Assembly (NCBI RefSeq): GCF_020509005.1
Contig: NC_063016.1
Location: 5,704,001-5,768,000 of the forward strand
Direction of reading: 5' to 3'
Origin: Fulvia fulva
Taxonomy: Eukaryota; Ascomycota; Dothideomycetes; Mycosphaerellales; Mycosphaerellaceae
Length of the DNA: 64,000 nucleotides
In this document: positions 31,101 to 41,473 of the stretch, piece after piece
How positions within the stretch are numbered: position 1 is the first letter of the stretch
Layout: every line of letters begins with the position of its first letter
Made by a program: the position numbers and the translations under genes
The notes under the pieces: model-generated
Databases searched by the model: none
Told to the model about the DNA's origin: nothing
Seen by the model: only the letters and a program-made list of their open reading frames with translations

Positions 31101-32947
31101 CGCTCATAGTCGTCCAAGCGTGATGGAGACCTCGGCGGCTCGAGATGATCCTCAAGGACAGGAATTGAGTTCATGTCGATGCCGTCGTCGTCTGTGGGCT
31201 CCGCCTTAATCTCAATATCCTCGCTCTCAGCACGCTCTTCGAAGTATGCACCGATGTGGTGTTCGCTGGTCTCTCGGCTGTTCTCTCGTGAAGGGACTGG
31301 TTCGTCTGGGTGCATTCTCGCCAAGTCTGTGTATGTCGGCCGGGCTGGACTGTTCTCGCGGCTGGTGACTGACTCTTCATCCTCATCATCGAACTCGTAT
31401 TTGCTGTTCCTGACATTGCGCAGAATGCTCTCCCGAGAGATCTTTGGTGCAGCAAAATCTGCCACATCATCGACCGTCGAGTTGTCCTCGATGATGCCCG
31501 TCTCATTGACTTGAACATCCCGCTGCTCACCAGTGTCGAGATTCGTAATGGTGAGCTCATGATCCATAGAGTGCTTGGAGCTTGGTCTTTCCTCGTCGTA
31601 CTGTCCGAGTGAGCATGACTCCCGCTTTGGTGGCGATGGCAGATTTCGCGCAGCGTGAGATGCACGCTCAGCAGCCTCACCCAAGCTCGCTCGCTGCGGT
31701 GATGCCAGTCCTGGAAGTGGTGGCAACGGACGAGACTCGCCATCTGATGTGACACTTTCCGAACGCCCAAGCACAGCTCGCTGCGGGACCGGAGAAGAGC
31801 CCTCGAAGACATCATCCCCATCATCAATCAGATCAGTCCGTGCTTCCTCCGGGGACATACGAGACCAGTCTTCTGGTAAGACAACCGGTGTCTTGTCTGC
31901 GTTCTCAAGGTCTTCGTCAAAGCTGTCGTCGCGGTGCTCAACTGAGCTTCCACGCTCGAAGCTGTAGTTCTGATCGTAGTCGTCCGAGTCCCAGCTGCTT
32001 TCGCGAGAGCCAGACGCAGCAGATACTGACGGTTCTGGTGTAGGGTTCTCATACTCGTTGACGACCGGCGCCTCTTCGTTGAAGGTCACACTCTTGTTGT
32101 GACGGTGTATAGCACGCGGTGTAGGTGCTCGGTCATCGCCATCAGACCATGGAGCGCTGATGACATGCTCCAACGAAGACCCGAACTGGCTGGTGCGTGA
32201 CAACGACGACTTGGTGGGCGATGCTGGAGAAGCGCCTTCCTTTTGTGGACTGGATGGCAGGGGTATCTTGATGGGACTGCTAGGCTTGCTCAACATGGAC
32301 ACTGCCGAGTCGCTCTCCATGCGCTTGTGGCCAGGTCGAGTCGGACTCCTGAGTGGACTGCTGCTGAACGGACTGTTCTCCTTCCTAAGGCTATCATTCC
32401 GCGTGAAGCTGTTGTTGGTCATGTATTGACTGAGAGGACGGTTCGCACTCGGACGCTCGACGATCGGGAGGTTGTTCGGGTCATATGAGTCCTTGTTCTC
32501 CAGCGCGAAGATGTTGCTGGTCTTGACACGTCCAGCCTGCTTCAGCTTCTCGATGCTGGCGCGGCGCTTAGGCGATAGCAAGCCTGGCGAGGGTTCGCGC
32601 TCGGGTGTGTTTTCGGTGTCGTCGAAGCGAGAGTTCGACATGGATTCTCGTGTGCTCCAGAATGCGCGCGGTGACGAGGCGTTCTCCTTGGTGAAGGAGT
32701 TGTCTGCGTAGGGCGACGACTCGCGGGAAACAATCATCTTCTGCGGAGGCAAGTCAGCATGGCAACGGCAATCTGGGGTAGGCCCATGCCAGGGCAGTGG
32801 CACCTTGGTCGCTTGGTTGTAGGAAGGTGAGTTGCGGCGGCGTTCGGTATTGCCGATCTCTGCCAGCGGCCGAGGACTGGCCAGTTTGGTGGGCGACACG
32901 TTCGGCGTCGACTTGCTGATGCGCAGCGGCTGAACCTGGCGCACCAT
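28136..32947 (-). CDS. BUD4: Anillin-like bud-site and septation protein BUD4
   Basis: Cortical landmark scaffold that works with septins and Rho GTPases at axial bud sites in yeast and in septum formation in filamentous fungi. Two exons (32947-32804, 32740-28136) give 1582 residues if the 63-bp intron 32741-32803 is removed. That intron is stop-free and in frame, but ends in CTGACTTGCCTCCGCAG, and its removal joins NQATK to KMIVSRESSP. About the first 1150 residues are disordered and rich in SP/TP and KENSPF-type sites. An anillin-homology stretch follows (GRLFVKVAGVKNLDLPLPRN, FELVVLNDLEFQLTL). A C-terminal PH domain runs from VVHEGLLSQQGGDCTHWRRRLFRL to GEKDLWMEALSQVIGK and is interrupted by a loop with GRRKSAFAEEDEGYQ. 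Divergent from MRH4. A Cdc11-class septin lies 26 kb to the left in the same window. Confidence 0.9.
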   Translation of the reverse strand: MVRQVQPLRISKSTPNVSPTKLASPRPLAEIGNTERRRNSPSYNQATKVPLPWHGPTPDCRCHADLPPQKMIVSRESSPYADNSFTKENASSPRAFWSTRESMSNSRFDDTENTPEREPSPGLLSPKRRASIEKLKQAGRVKTSNIFALENKDSYDPNNLPIVERPSANRPLSQYMTNNSFTRNDSLRKENSPFSSSPLRSPTRPGHKRMESDSAVSMLSKPSSPIKIPLPSSPQKEGASPASPTKSSLSRTSQFGSSLEHVISAPWSDGDDRAPTPRAIHRHNKSVTFNEEAPVVNEYENPTPEPSVSAASGSRESSWDSDDYDQNYSFERGSSVEHRDDSFDEDLENADKTPVVLPEDWSRMSPEEARTDLIDDGDDVFEGSSPVPQRAVLGRSESVTSDGESRPLPPLPGLASPQRASLGEAAERASHAARNLPSPPKRESCSLGQYDEERPSSKHSMDHELTITNLDTGEQRDVQVNETGIIEDNSTVDDVADFAAPKISRESILRNVRNSKYEFDDEDEESVTSRENSPARPTYTDLARMHPDEPVPSRENSRETSEHHIGAYFEERAESEDIEIKAEPTDDDGIDMNSIPVLEDHLEPPRSPSRLDDYERQSSVLRHDVGSPSEDGDESGSRYSSVEPEAESTTLHAQHENAPVVDDGKESLQDAMQLLSVKDYSQAEAETRPTPKKSSVGDFMGLPAYLSSDDFDFGMGQYIEPSPPQSHENTKQLDITANAPVLPPAADIKPAMKDLPRPAYDGAEFSPPPSPSGSVIHHSESQISVLEEPALEEPERDSPVIPERRATIRTNGQLKARPSATPADFATMAEQRRTVSASHPVPAAIPEAYRAEVDQVPEATESDIDVDEKHATTYSSEGTESKADSAVESSAVTSPETKRRESRKMAKLNLEIPSLAVDDQNDGLGLDQAFDRVIESQKVRSFFPPPLLARSDLPSQQARSSELSSFNSAGGFDSPEGLSHAPTPFSPQTNFSAGTDVSPRKQKGYLMRQHTKVVVASNRNFSNSSRGTVSSNENAPTSPTSSRPSSRGFRGGNSRKPSAEQYLKTEPWNGKARRESQRQASAAQHGPAPPLPGHQSALGVVNEDFAAGTGSLEDEVAEGVERGRLFVKVAGVKNLDLPLPRNNRLHFQMTLDNGLHCVTTSKLELGQSAPIGQEFELVVLNDLEFQLTLTTKLPPPPRTNCPVPSSPTKTPKHAKSSSLSRFLTSPKKRAEKERQEREAAEAEEQRLQDEARRKRASTQPTAWDLLHDLVNESDGSFARAYVNLKAHEKQCFGRKLTVDVPCYNEWALENDSHVVNSVRSKRGNHGPIRRPPYVVGHLEVELLYVPKPAGAADEEMPKSMSSAVREMGKASEVKEVVHEGLLSQQGGDCTHWRRRLFRLQGPRLTAYHEHTHQKRAVINLGKASRLVDDKSTLVANPKSGNPSKHGRRKSAFAEEDEGYQYVEEGFRIRFANGETIDFYADSRGEKDLWMEALSQVIGKPDPGRKAASWTDLVLARERAEGPPTPRQSSLTEMRDFTKPPPPVRKNSVVDRKPVSTSKSVPSSPMKGVRAGPPLADQGSRPKTPPMSARRGHRSRNAVKSMIF

Positions 32948-33574
32948 TGTGAGTAGAAGTGCAGAGTGCGATGATTGGTCTCCGAGGGTGTCTCATATGA
33001 GCTCAGCAGGGAGGAGATGCGGCGGTGCGTACAGAATCCATAGCAGTGGTAGACAATGCTCGCGTGTGGAATATCCGTCAAGCGTCGGCACGAGCAACAA
33101 TGGAATGCGCGCGCTCGGGCGCCGTTGGGGGTAGAAGCAGCAACAGGCGGTGAAACGGGAATAGCGTCGAGGTGAGGGCGATGGCGATGTGAAGGTGAAT
33201 GCAATCAAAGCATAGCGGCGGGCGAGCGAATGTGGTGAATGTGAAGTGGTGGTGCGTAGTGCGTAGTGCGTCGTGTCTGTTGGGAGCAATGTTCAACGCG
33301 TCCGGGTGTGGCAGCAGTCGACTTGGTCTTGGTGAGCGGGTCTGTTGTTGGTGGCATCGCGGTGGGGAAGCTTTTTGGCGTCATGTCGCCGCAGCAACAC
33401 CCGCCAGTGCCGCCTTGGGCCGGGGCATCTTGAAACAGTCCCGCTCGCTGAGCACAAGCTCCCGTCCAACCAAACGTAGATCGTAGATGCAGGCAGGTGA
33501 GCCGCGCCCGAACGTGAACTTTTCGTGGTGCGGTGCGGTGCTGTGCATGTGCATGTGCATGTGCGGCATCCACC
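32948..33574. promoter_or_regulatory. Divergent intergenic region, BUD4 / MRH4
   Basis: About 630 bp between head-to-head start codons. It contains a TGTGCA-type repeat just upstream of the MRH4 start. Long plus-strand frames here are continuations of the MRH4 frame through low-complexity sequence. Confidence 0.4.
33542..33564 (+). repeat. TGTGCA hexanucleotide repeat
   Basis: Nearly four units of TGTGCA immediately upstream of the chosen MRH4 ATG. If translated from a GC-rich upstream ATG it would encode CACACACA, which is implausible. This argues for the downstream start. Confidence 0.8.
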
Positions 33575-35473
33575 ATGTTACGAGTCGCATCTTCGAAATG
33601 CCCGCACTGGGATGCGAGTCCGCTCGCAAAGGCATTCGGTCTGCAATGGCGGCCAACACGCACTGCGGCGACGATGCACAAGCGCAGGCCTTCTCGCATG
33701 GAGTTGTCCGGGCGAGTGGCTCAAGGACCCAGGAAGACGGATGATGGAGGCAAGCCCGTGGCGAGACGGACGAAGAATAGCCCGTTCGGTGGGATGAATA
33801 CGACAGAAGTGCCTCGAGCACTGCAATTCCAGAAGAACAAGATCTCGGCTGCAGAACGGAAGCGCCAAACACGAATGAAGCCGGGCAAGGACAGGGAGGT
33901 GGACCGGAAGGATCCCATGAAGGCGCTCAAGATGCAGAGTCGTCTTGCGAATGTGTCATATGAGCGACGAACCAAGGTTAAGCAGGAGATACTGGACCTT
34001 GACAGCTTTGATGATTTCGACCTGCTGCCGACCATCAAACAGTCCATCTCTGCGCAAGCCTTGGGAGGTCTGCTTGACGTCTCCCCGACGCCCATCCAAC
34101 GACTTGCGATCCCGACTCTACTAGGCACCGAGCATGGGAGGAGACGGAAAACGAAGGCCAAGGTCGTGGCAGAAGTCAACAAGAGCATGGAACCATTTCT
34201 CCTTGCAGCGGAGACTGGATCTGGGAAGACTTTGGCATATGTGCTGCCGGTCATCGATGCCATCAAAAGAGCTGAAGCAGAAGGTGCAAAGCAAGCTGAG
34301 CTTGAAAAAGCAAGAGAAGCGGAGGACGACCGCAAGTACGGCAGGACATTCGAGTTGCAGACTCCCGAGCTGAACAAAGTCAACCCGGCTGCTGGACGGC
34401 CCCGAGCCATCATCTTGCTTCCCACATCCGAATTGGTATCCCAAGTCGGTGCTGTCATCAAGAGCTTGTCACATACCGTCAAGTTCCGCACGGCCATGAT
34501 CAGTGCAGCCTCTTCCGGCACCGTCATTCGCAACAGACTGTTTTCACCAGGAGGTGTAGACGTCGTCATCTCGACTCCCCATCTGCTCAGCAGTATAACA
34601 GAAAGCGACCCAAACATCCTCTCCCGAGTGTCGCACCTTGTCATCGACGAAGCCGACAGTCTGCTAGATCGATCCTTCTCCCCAATCACCTCGGCCCTCC
34701 TCGACCGCGCAGCGCCCTCCCTTCAGCAACTCGTCTTCTGCTCCGCCACCATCCCCCGAAGCATGGACTCATACCTCAACAAACGCTACCCCGAGACGAA
34801 ACGCCTAGCAACACCGAACCTCCACGCAATCCCCCGTCGTGTCCAGCTGAGCGTCGTCGATGTCGAGAAGGTCCCATACCAGGGCAACCGCGATCTAGCC
34901 TGTGCACAAACAATCTGGGACATTGGCAAAGAAGCAGCAGAAGCTGGCGATGCCCCGGAGAAGAAAATCGTCGTCTTCGTCAATGAGCGTGAGAAAACTA
35001 CGGAGCTCACCAACTACCTCAAATCGAAAGGCATCGATGCTGTAGCCCTATCTCGAGACAGCGACGAGCGCAAACAAGCCGAGACCCTCGCATCTTTCAC
35101 CGGCGCCCCTACATCACCATCAAAACAACCCGACAAACCCGAAAAGCCCCACTCCACCGAACCAACCATCGCGTTCAGCCCCGGCGAGTTCGCAGAACTA
35201 AGCGCTTCTACAGCTCCAGCTATCCGTCGCCTGCCAAACACCAAAGTCCTAGTCATGACCGACATTGGATCGCGAGGTATTGACACGCTTCTGGTCAAGC
35301 ACGTCATTCTATACGATGTACCACACACCAGTATCGACTTCATCCATCGATTGGGCCGTGTTGGCAGGATGGGGAGAAGGGGGAGAGGTATTGTCCTGGT
35401 GGGCAAGCATGATCGGAAGGATATTGTTAAGGAGGTTAGGGAGGGGATGTTCAAGGGGCAGGCGTTGATATAG
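33575..35473 (+). CDS. MRH4: Mitochondrial DEAD-box RNA helicase MRH4
   Basis: Intronless; 632 residues from the ATG at 33575 (context CCACCATG). The N-terminus MLRVASSKCPHWDASPLAKAF, then further Arg/Ser/Thr-rich sequence without acidic residues, fits a mitochondrial presequence. Helicase motifs appear in order: SPTPIQRLAIPTLL (Q motif), AAETGSGKT (Walker A), LLPTSELVSQ (Ia), STPHLL (Ib), VIDEAD (II), FCSATIP (III), VLVMTDIGSRGID (V) and FIHRLGRVGRMGRRGRG (VI). A long charged insertion after motif I (IKRAEAEGAKQAELEKAREAEDDRK) and the GSRGID form of motif V match the fungal MRH4 group. MRH4 acts in assembly of the large mitochondrial ribosomal subunit. An ATG at 33533 would add 14 residues encoded by a microsatellite and is rejected. 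Divergent from BUD4. Confidence 0.92.
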   Translation: MLRVASSKCPHWDASPLAKAFGLQWRPTRTAATMHKRRPSRMELSGRVAQGPRKTDDGGKPVARRTKNSPFGGMNTTEVPRALQFQKNKISAAERKRQTRMKPGKDREVDRKDPMKALKMQSRLANVSYERRTKVKQEILDLDSFDDFDLLPTIKQSISAQALGGLLDVSPTPIQRLAIPTLLGTEHGRRRKTKAKVVAEVNKSMEPFLLAAETGSGKTLAYVLPVIDAIKRAEAEGAKQAELEKAREAEDDRKYGRTFELQTPELNKVNPAAGRPRAIILLPTSELVSQVGAVIKSLSHTVKFRTAMISAASSGTVIRNRLFSPGGVDVVISTPHLLSSITESDPNILSRVSHLVIDEADSLLDRSFSPITSALLDRAAPSLQQLVFCSATIPRSMDSYLNKRYPETKRLATPNLHAIPRRVQLSVVDVEKVPYQGNRDLACAQTIWDIGKEAAEAGDAPEKKIVVFVNEREKTTELTNYLKSKGIDAVALSRDSDERKQAETLASFTGAPTSPSKQPDKPEKPHSTEPTIAFSPGEFAELSASTAPAIRRLPNTKVLVMTDIGSRGIDTLLVKHVILYDVPHTSIDFIHRLGRVGRMGRRGRGIVLVGKHDRKDIVKEVREGMFKGQALI

Positions 35474-36411
35474 ATGGAAGTGACAGGAGAGGAGGGCATG
35501 AGAGGAGTGGCGGATCAGGTCTTTTTGGTGAGATACCCTGTACAAATACTCCTTATTGTATATGCTGTACAGCTCTTCACTCTTTTGCTTGGCAACAGGG
35601 TTTCCTTCTAACCTGCTTTCATCCCGCGCAAGCATCGTGTCCGCGTATATTGGCAGAATGGCCTGCACCCCAGACCTCGAAGCCCTGTGCAGAGCAGCCT
35701 CAGCAGCATCACAACGAACACGACAGCTATCAAATACCGGATTCTTCACAAAAGACAGCAAGAAGAGGTACATTGTCGGCCTCCTCGATCTGGGACACCG
35801 AGGAGCACTCAGCAGAGTGACGAAGCAGGATCTGGCCAGCCCAAAGAGGGCTGCTGGCAACATAATGGGTCTGGATCTTGTGGACGTGCTACTTGTATCA
35901 GATCCTGACGTGGCTGTAGCGAAGAAGTCGAACGCTGGCGCTGGCGCTGGCGCTTTCTGTATTGCTCGATCCCACTGTCATGCTGATGGGAGTTGCGGGT
36001 ATGAGGTGCTGGAACCTTGCAAGCCATGCTGCCGGTCATGTGCTGCAAGGGCAAGCGCGCAACTCTACCAGCTGCTGATCCTTGGCGCTCCGCCAGCTGT
36101 GCTGCAAGAGCTGCGGTTGCAGTAGCATCTAGCGAGGTCAGCGCGAAGCGCTACCACAAGTTGGGCGAAGACGCTTCACTTTTCCTGTGATTGCGCGCTG
36201 AGGTACCGAGCCGGTGCGGCGAGGGGCTTGGTGTCTTTAGTTTTCCATCACTCACATGCGGCTAAATCTTATCTCAGCGGCTACATAAGAGCGCGCAGCT
36301 CTTCTCACCAGCTCTCATCGACCGCAACAACGGACAGCACTCCATCCTCTGCGACAACCACCAACACTCACCAAACCACCACAACAACAACCCCTCACGC
36401 TCACCACCACC
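35474..36411. other. Intergenic, no feature recognised
   Basis: About 940 bp. Frames of up to about 190 codons occur on both strands (for example 35556-36125 plus) but overlap each other and show no domain, splice signal or family resemblance. A short GCTGGC repeat lies near 35935-35957. The last 100 bp are a CA-rich leader of the next gene. Confidence 0.4.
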
Positions 36412-37783
36412 ATGTCCACCCGCCACGACAGATTCCCCGACTACCGCGACGGCGACGTCAAACTCACCCTCACCAGCAGCCGCCGATACAAACTCCACAG
36501 CGGCGTCCTCCGCAACAACTCCCCCGTCATGCGCGAAATGCTCGACGAGCGCGACGCCGCCCAGCTCGACCGCAAAGCTCAGAAGAACGGCATCACGACC
36601 CGCTTCAAGCTCGTCCTGGTTGAGAATCCTCTCTATACGGATGGTGATGATGAGCTCAGTCGGATTGAGTTTGTGTTTGAGGCGGTGCCGCTTGGGGCTA
36701 ATGGGCAGCCGCTTGGGGCGAATTTGAGGGGTGTGGGGGATGGGTTGGAGAATGGGAGGGTTGTGCCGGAGGTTTTTTTGGTGGGTTTGTTCTGGGGTTT
36801 GTGTTGGTTGGGGCGATTGCTGATGTGGTTTGCAGGCTTATGATGCTGTCTTGGGCGCTTTCTACAATGTGCCGATCCAGCTTGGTGATGCTCAGTCTGA
36901 TGGCCTCACGCATCTGCTCTCTATGGCTCTGCAGATCACTTCAGTCGCTGAGTACCTTGATTGCGTGAGTGCAAGCCCATTCTCTACATATGCACAGACA
37001 ATGACTAACCAATTTCTCCAGGTCCACATAATCACCAAACCAATCGAAGCCACCCTCCTCGCAACCGGCCAACACCTCCTCAAAGCCATCGCCAACAACC
37101 CCACAGCCTGGCTCTCCTTCGCCCACCGCATCCGCTCCAAATCCATCTTCCGCGAATCCCTCATCCACGCCTCCGGCCAATACATGTACCCGAGCGTGCA
37201 AACCTCCATCACCTCCGGCGAGCTCCCCGACGAAGTCGTCTCCCTCCTCAAGCAGAAAGCCGCAACCATCATCGACGGCGTCCGCACCTGCGAGCGCCAC
37301 CTGGCATCCTACTACCCCACCATCCTCATGCGCGAGAAAACCGTCGGCCGCGTGGATCGCGACAACATCGGTCGCGCAAACTACGCCAACGACATCATCA
37401 TGTGGATCGCCCTGTGCATCTTCCGGCACTGGGCCTCGGACATGATGGCGTCGGATCAAACGCACCACGCCAAAGATATGGGCTTCGCGTTCATCCACGC
37501 AGTCGCTCGCGGTGGGGACGCGTACCTGGCCAAGAGTGTCCTGCACGAGCAGTTCCATCTCAGATTCCCGATGAGTCCCAAGGGGATGGCGTGTACGGAG
37601 CATCGGCTGGCGGAGATTAAGGAGGTGGTGAAGCAGTGGACTGTGCCGTTGATGCGGAATGAGAGTCATCTGGATCGGAAGGCGAATCCGCAGAAGCATT
37701 TTTTGTTTACGGTTGTGAGGCAGGGGGATTATCCGTGGGGTGGGGAGGGGGAGGGGGGGTTTGAGGAGGAGGATGAGTTTTAG
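36412..37783 (+). CDS. BTB/POZ-like domain protein
   Basis: Three exons (36412-36780, 36836-36964, 37022-37783) with introns of 55 and 57 bp give 419 residues. The N-terminal block DGDVKLTLTSSRRYKLHSGVLRNNSPVMREML resembles the first strand and helix of a BTB fold, where peptides start D-V-x-L and an HSxxL motif contacts a partner. A long insertion follows (residues about 55-125). The second half is helical (AYDAVLGAFYNVP, LLSMALQITSVAEYLDC, VHIITKPIEATLL) as in BTB proteins with a BACK-like extension. It ends in an acidic tail (GGFEEEDEF). Fungal proteins of this build are common and uncharacterised; some act as Cul3 adaptors. All junctions keep frame. Convergent with the sugar transporter, 255 bp apart. 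Confidence 0.75.
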
Positions 37784-38038
37784 GAGGGGGGTGGGCATGA
37801 TGGAGATATTTTCATTGACGTGTGGAGATGGGATGGGGCATGAGTGAATGGGACGTCTTAGGCCTGAGATGAGAGCCTCGGATGTTGCGGTTCGTGCATG
37901 AGACCAGCGTAGCAGGGACATAGGCAGAGCCGGCTCCGAAGCTACATTTCGTAGTTAGTCCGTAGGCTAATGAGAATGCTTTTGTTTGCATAGAAAGAGA
38001 GGGCTCAGTGGCAACGAGCGTGATGGAACGCAACGCGG

Positions 38039-39976
38039 TCACCTTTTCGGAGATTCCACCCTCAACTCCGGCCCCTTCTCCCCCCGATCCGCACTCACAG
38101 CACTATGCCTCCTCATCTCTCCCACAGCCCTCGCCTCCTCCGTATCATCATACGCAATAAGCAGCTCTCCCCTCTTTCCATATCTCTTCGGCATCGTCTT
38201 GGCTACTGTGACAACGCTGAAAGCGCCCTTCCAGCCGTGCACTTTGTGGAAAATTTCGTCCATTTCTTCCAGGGAGCGGTACGCGGTTTCGGGGAAGAAC
38301 TGTTGAAAGAGGCGTTAGTGATTGTGATTGTGGTTGAGTTTGAGACAGGGGCTTGGGGTGGGATGAGCTTACAAAGTAGACGCAGGGAACCATGAAGGCG
38401 TTGATGGCCATGAAGACGAGGTATGTTTGGTAGCCGATGGCTTCGAAGGCGACGGGGGTGACCATGACGACCCTGTGTGCGTTTGGTAAGTATATTGTCC
38501 ACTCACAGGCTCCATTCGATCAACACTCACATGAAGTTGAAGATCCAGTTAGCAGTAGTCGCAACAGCGTTGGCAGGCGCACGAATGTCGAGAGGCGTGA
38601 TCTCGGCAGGGTATAGCCATGTCATTCCGAGCCATCCAATGGCAAAGAAACTGTTGAAGACGAACAAGAACACAGCTGCAGCAATACCAGCCTGCTTGCT
38701 TCGCGGATCTTCTGTCGGGATGCTTGTTGTACCCGCAAGCACAGCCATAGACATTGCTTGACCAGCTGCACCGAACAGCATGAGCTTTCTACGACCAAAC
38801 TTCTCGATTGTGAAGATGGCAATCCACGAGGCCATGAAGTACTCGGTACCGTTGCATGCTGCCAAAAGTCGACTCAGGAACGGCGAAAGCCCGATGTTAT
38901 TCTCGAAGATAGTCGCTGCGTAGTATGTGATGATGTTGATTCTGGAGGCATGGTCAGCATAGTAGAACAACGAACGAGAAGTCTTCTTACCCAGAGATCT
39001 GCTGGAACATCTGGTTGACGTATGCCAGTGCGGTACGGTGGAAGTTCCGGTTCCGGTTGAACTTGAACATATCGCTGAAGCTGCCCTTGGCCATCTCGAA
39101 CACAGTATCTTTCACGGCTTTGAACTCGTCTTGAATCTTCGAGTCGTCTTCGGTGGTGTCGGTTAGAGCACAGAGCACTTCAATAGCCTCCTGTTCTCTG
39201 CCCTTCAAGACGAGCCATCGGGGTGATTCTGGCAGCCCGGGGATGAAGAACAGGACAAAGAGAGCTAGGATAATCTGGAAAGCAATTGGAAATCGCCATG
39301 AAATGGTGGATGGTTCCAGGAAGGAGAAGCCTAGGTCTGAAGACAGGGTATATTAGCCTTCGTGTCTTGAAAGAAGAGGCCATAAGCCATGAGCATTTCA
39401 AGTATTACCGGTGTTCCGACAAGGCTTTCGTACACGATGTTACTCACCAATCCAGTACGAAAGCATAACTCCAAATACAATCAACGAGCCCTCGATCATG
39501 ACCATCTGCCCGCGACGATGTGATTTCGAAGTCTCGGACTGCCATGTCGGAACCGTAGAAGTGTTCATGCCATTCCCGAATCCAGTAAGTAATCGTGATG
39601 CGATGAGTTGGCCCAGACTGAAAGACGACGCTTGAATCGCAGCGCCAGCCACCATGATCGCCGAACCAACCATAATCGTTCTCTTTCGTCCCAACCAGTT
39701 ACCAAGCCATATCGTTGCCACAGCCCCGAAGAAGCATCCGAGGGTGTAGCCGCCGACTGCAATACCTTGGACGTTGGATGCGGTCGATCGAGAAGTGCCA
39801 GGTGGTGGATTCTGGACATTGATCTCTGGGAAGTATCGCAGGAAAGAGCCCAAAGTCAACAGTCCTCCCAGAACACCTTGGTCGTATCCAAATAATGCGA
39901 AGTCTGTTCCTGCAACGACTGCAATGGCAATGTTGAGCTTCGTGCCCGTAAGGCCATAGAAAGGTTTCTTGGCCAT
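38039..39976 (-). CDS. MFS sugar transporter (hexose/pentose type)
   Basis: Five exons (39976-39448, 39336-38991, 38941-38531, 38472-38373, 38299-38039) with introns of 111, 49, 58 and 73 bp give 548 residues and twelve membrane segments. The signatures are present in order: FGYDQGVLGGLL in helix 1, GNWLGRKRT after helix 2, PESPRWLVLKGREQEA before the central loop, QQISGINIITYYAATIF in helix 7, EKFGRRKLMLFG, and FFPETAYRSLEEMDEIF after helix 12. Each of the four splice junctions reconstitutes one of these or a membrane segment. Proton-coupled uptake of a monosaccharide at the plasma membrane is expected; the exact sugar cannot be read. The start is ATG 39976 (MAKKPFYGLTG); in-frame sequence upstream begins with a non-ATG codon. 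Confidence 0.92.
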
Positions 39977-41473
39977 AATTGCTTCCCGTGCTGGATGGTC
40001 AGTTCGTCCCACAGATGAGATAGCAGCTTGAGAAAGAGAAGGGAGATGAAGACATCTTAAAGAAAGTGCAGTTTCGGAAAGGATGCACGCTACCCCGGTA
40101 TGCCATGAGAGGCATGCCGGCGAGTGGGTGGAGAGCGAACAAGGTTCGATGGTGCCGGTGCGGAGAAAGCTGGGGAACGGCTAGGGTGGCAAGTCTGCCG
40201 ATCTGGTTCCGATTGTATGGAGGCCGATGTTGATGCGTCGGGAAGGGCTGAGCTGCATTCGATGGCAGTTCTGTTGTTGGAGAAGCGGTTGTGGTTGGTG
40301 GCAGACGGGAAAAGCAGGAAGTTGCAAGCGACGGCTGAAACCATCGGATCTCGGGTTGTGGGGCCTCTTCCCAGACCATGTTCGACTTTCATTCACATAC
40401 AACTGCATGCCTTTCACATGCAAAACAAGCTTTGATCGCGAGCGATGTTCGGCCACGGTGATACAACATGCTTCCTTCGAGGTGGATTCTTGCGACAGTT
40501 CTTGCCAATGGGTTGGCCAATCGACTGGGACCATCGCGAGGTCGGAACGTGTCGCGTTGTCTGCAGGCAGAACTCTATCGAGGATGGCAAACCTTCGTCC
40601 TTCCGGCATCATATATCATACCACTGACAGTAATCCAGCTCTCTTCAGCATCAAGTAAGTGGTAGGCGAAGTGGCTGCTGCATCGGCATCCTCCGCATGC
40701 CCCGACAGCCTCGTGCCGAGGCAATCTGATAACAGCGTTTTCACCCTGCCCCACAAACGGAGCAGGAACTCACCGCACACCGTCCTCCGTCTCCAGCTTG
40801 GCGCCCAATACCATCCACATCCTCCTCTCGAAGTCCACAAACCATCACCGCTTTCCAAACATCACCTTCTGTCAGCTTCGCTCTCACTTCCCGCAGGAGC
40901 ATGAGACCATCATTTCGGAACACGCCCAAGCTCCCATCCACGGCGATCGGAGCGCTTTCGTTGGCGGCAGACTCGCAACGACTTTTGCATACTCTTCATG
41001 CATCCACTCTACACGACATCGCGAAACAACGCGATGCGCGCTTCACCGGATGTTCCATGCTTTCTGCACTCAAGCGATACTCACGATGACAGAAGTGGTC
41101 AAGTGCGACATTTTCCAGCCTCCTTGCGCTCAAGGAGATTGCCAGAGAGGTGTCGCCGTTGTCGGCTATAAGGACGAGTGTAGATGTGGTCTGCTGTCTA
41201 TACAGCATTCTTGCGACTCTTCAGTCAAAGCTCAGAAAGCCAATATGACAGGCATGCGGCGAGCCCGTTGGCGAGCCTTGGTGCCGTGCGCACGAAAGAG
41301 AAGTGTTGTATTCTCTATCTTTCCTTTCACTGTCGCAGACATCTTCATACCCACATTGATCGCTGATATTGCTGACTTTTTGGAATTCCGAGAGCTCTAC
41401 TGTGACTGCCATCTCACATAGCGCGTTTGTATAGCTGGACAGCGCCCGGCGAAGACTACCCACCACGGCGATT
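39977..41473. other. Intergenic, no feature recognised
   Basis: About 1.5 kb between the transporter start and the next plus-strand gene. Frames of 140-207 codons exist (for example 40798-41421 plus) but have random composition, no domain and no splice structure. I see nothing I can support. Confidence 0.4.

Noticed and set aside
30338..32711. Numerous plus-strand frames of 60-110 codons over BUD4
   Set aside because: They are shadows of the long minus-strand coding region, which has a coherent anillin-like/PH domain order.
33533..33574. Upstream ATG giving MRH4 a CACACACA leader
   Set aside because: The peptide is encoded by a TGTGCA microsatellite. The ATG at 33575 has better context and gives a plausible mitochondrial presequence.
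35556..36125. 189-codon frame after MRH4
   Set aside because: No domain, overlaps an equally long opposite-strand frame, repeat-derived Gly/Ala stretch, no splice structure.
40798..41421. 207-codon frame between the transporter and the basic orphan gene
   Set aside because: Composition looks random, Cys/His distribution has no zinc-finger spacing, and no family resemblance is visible.
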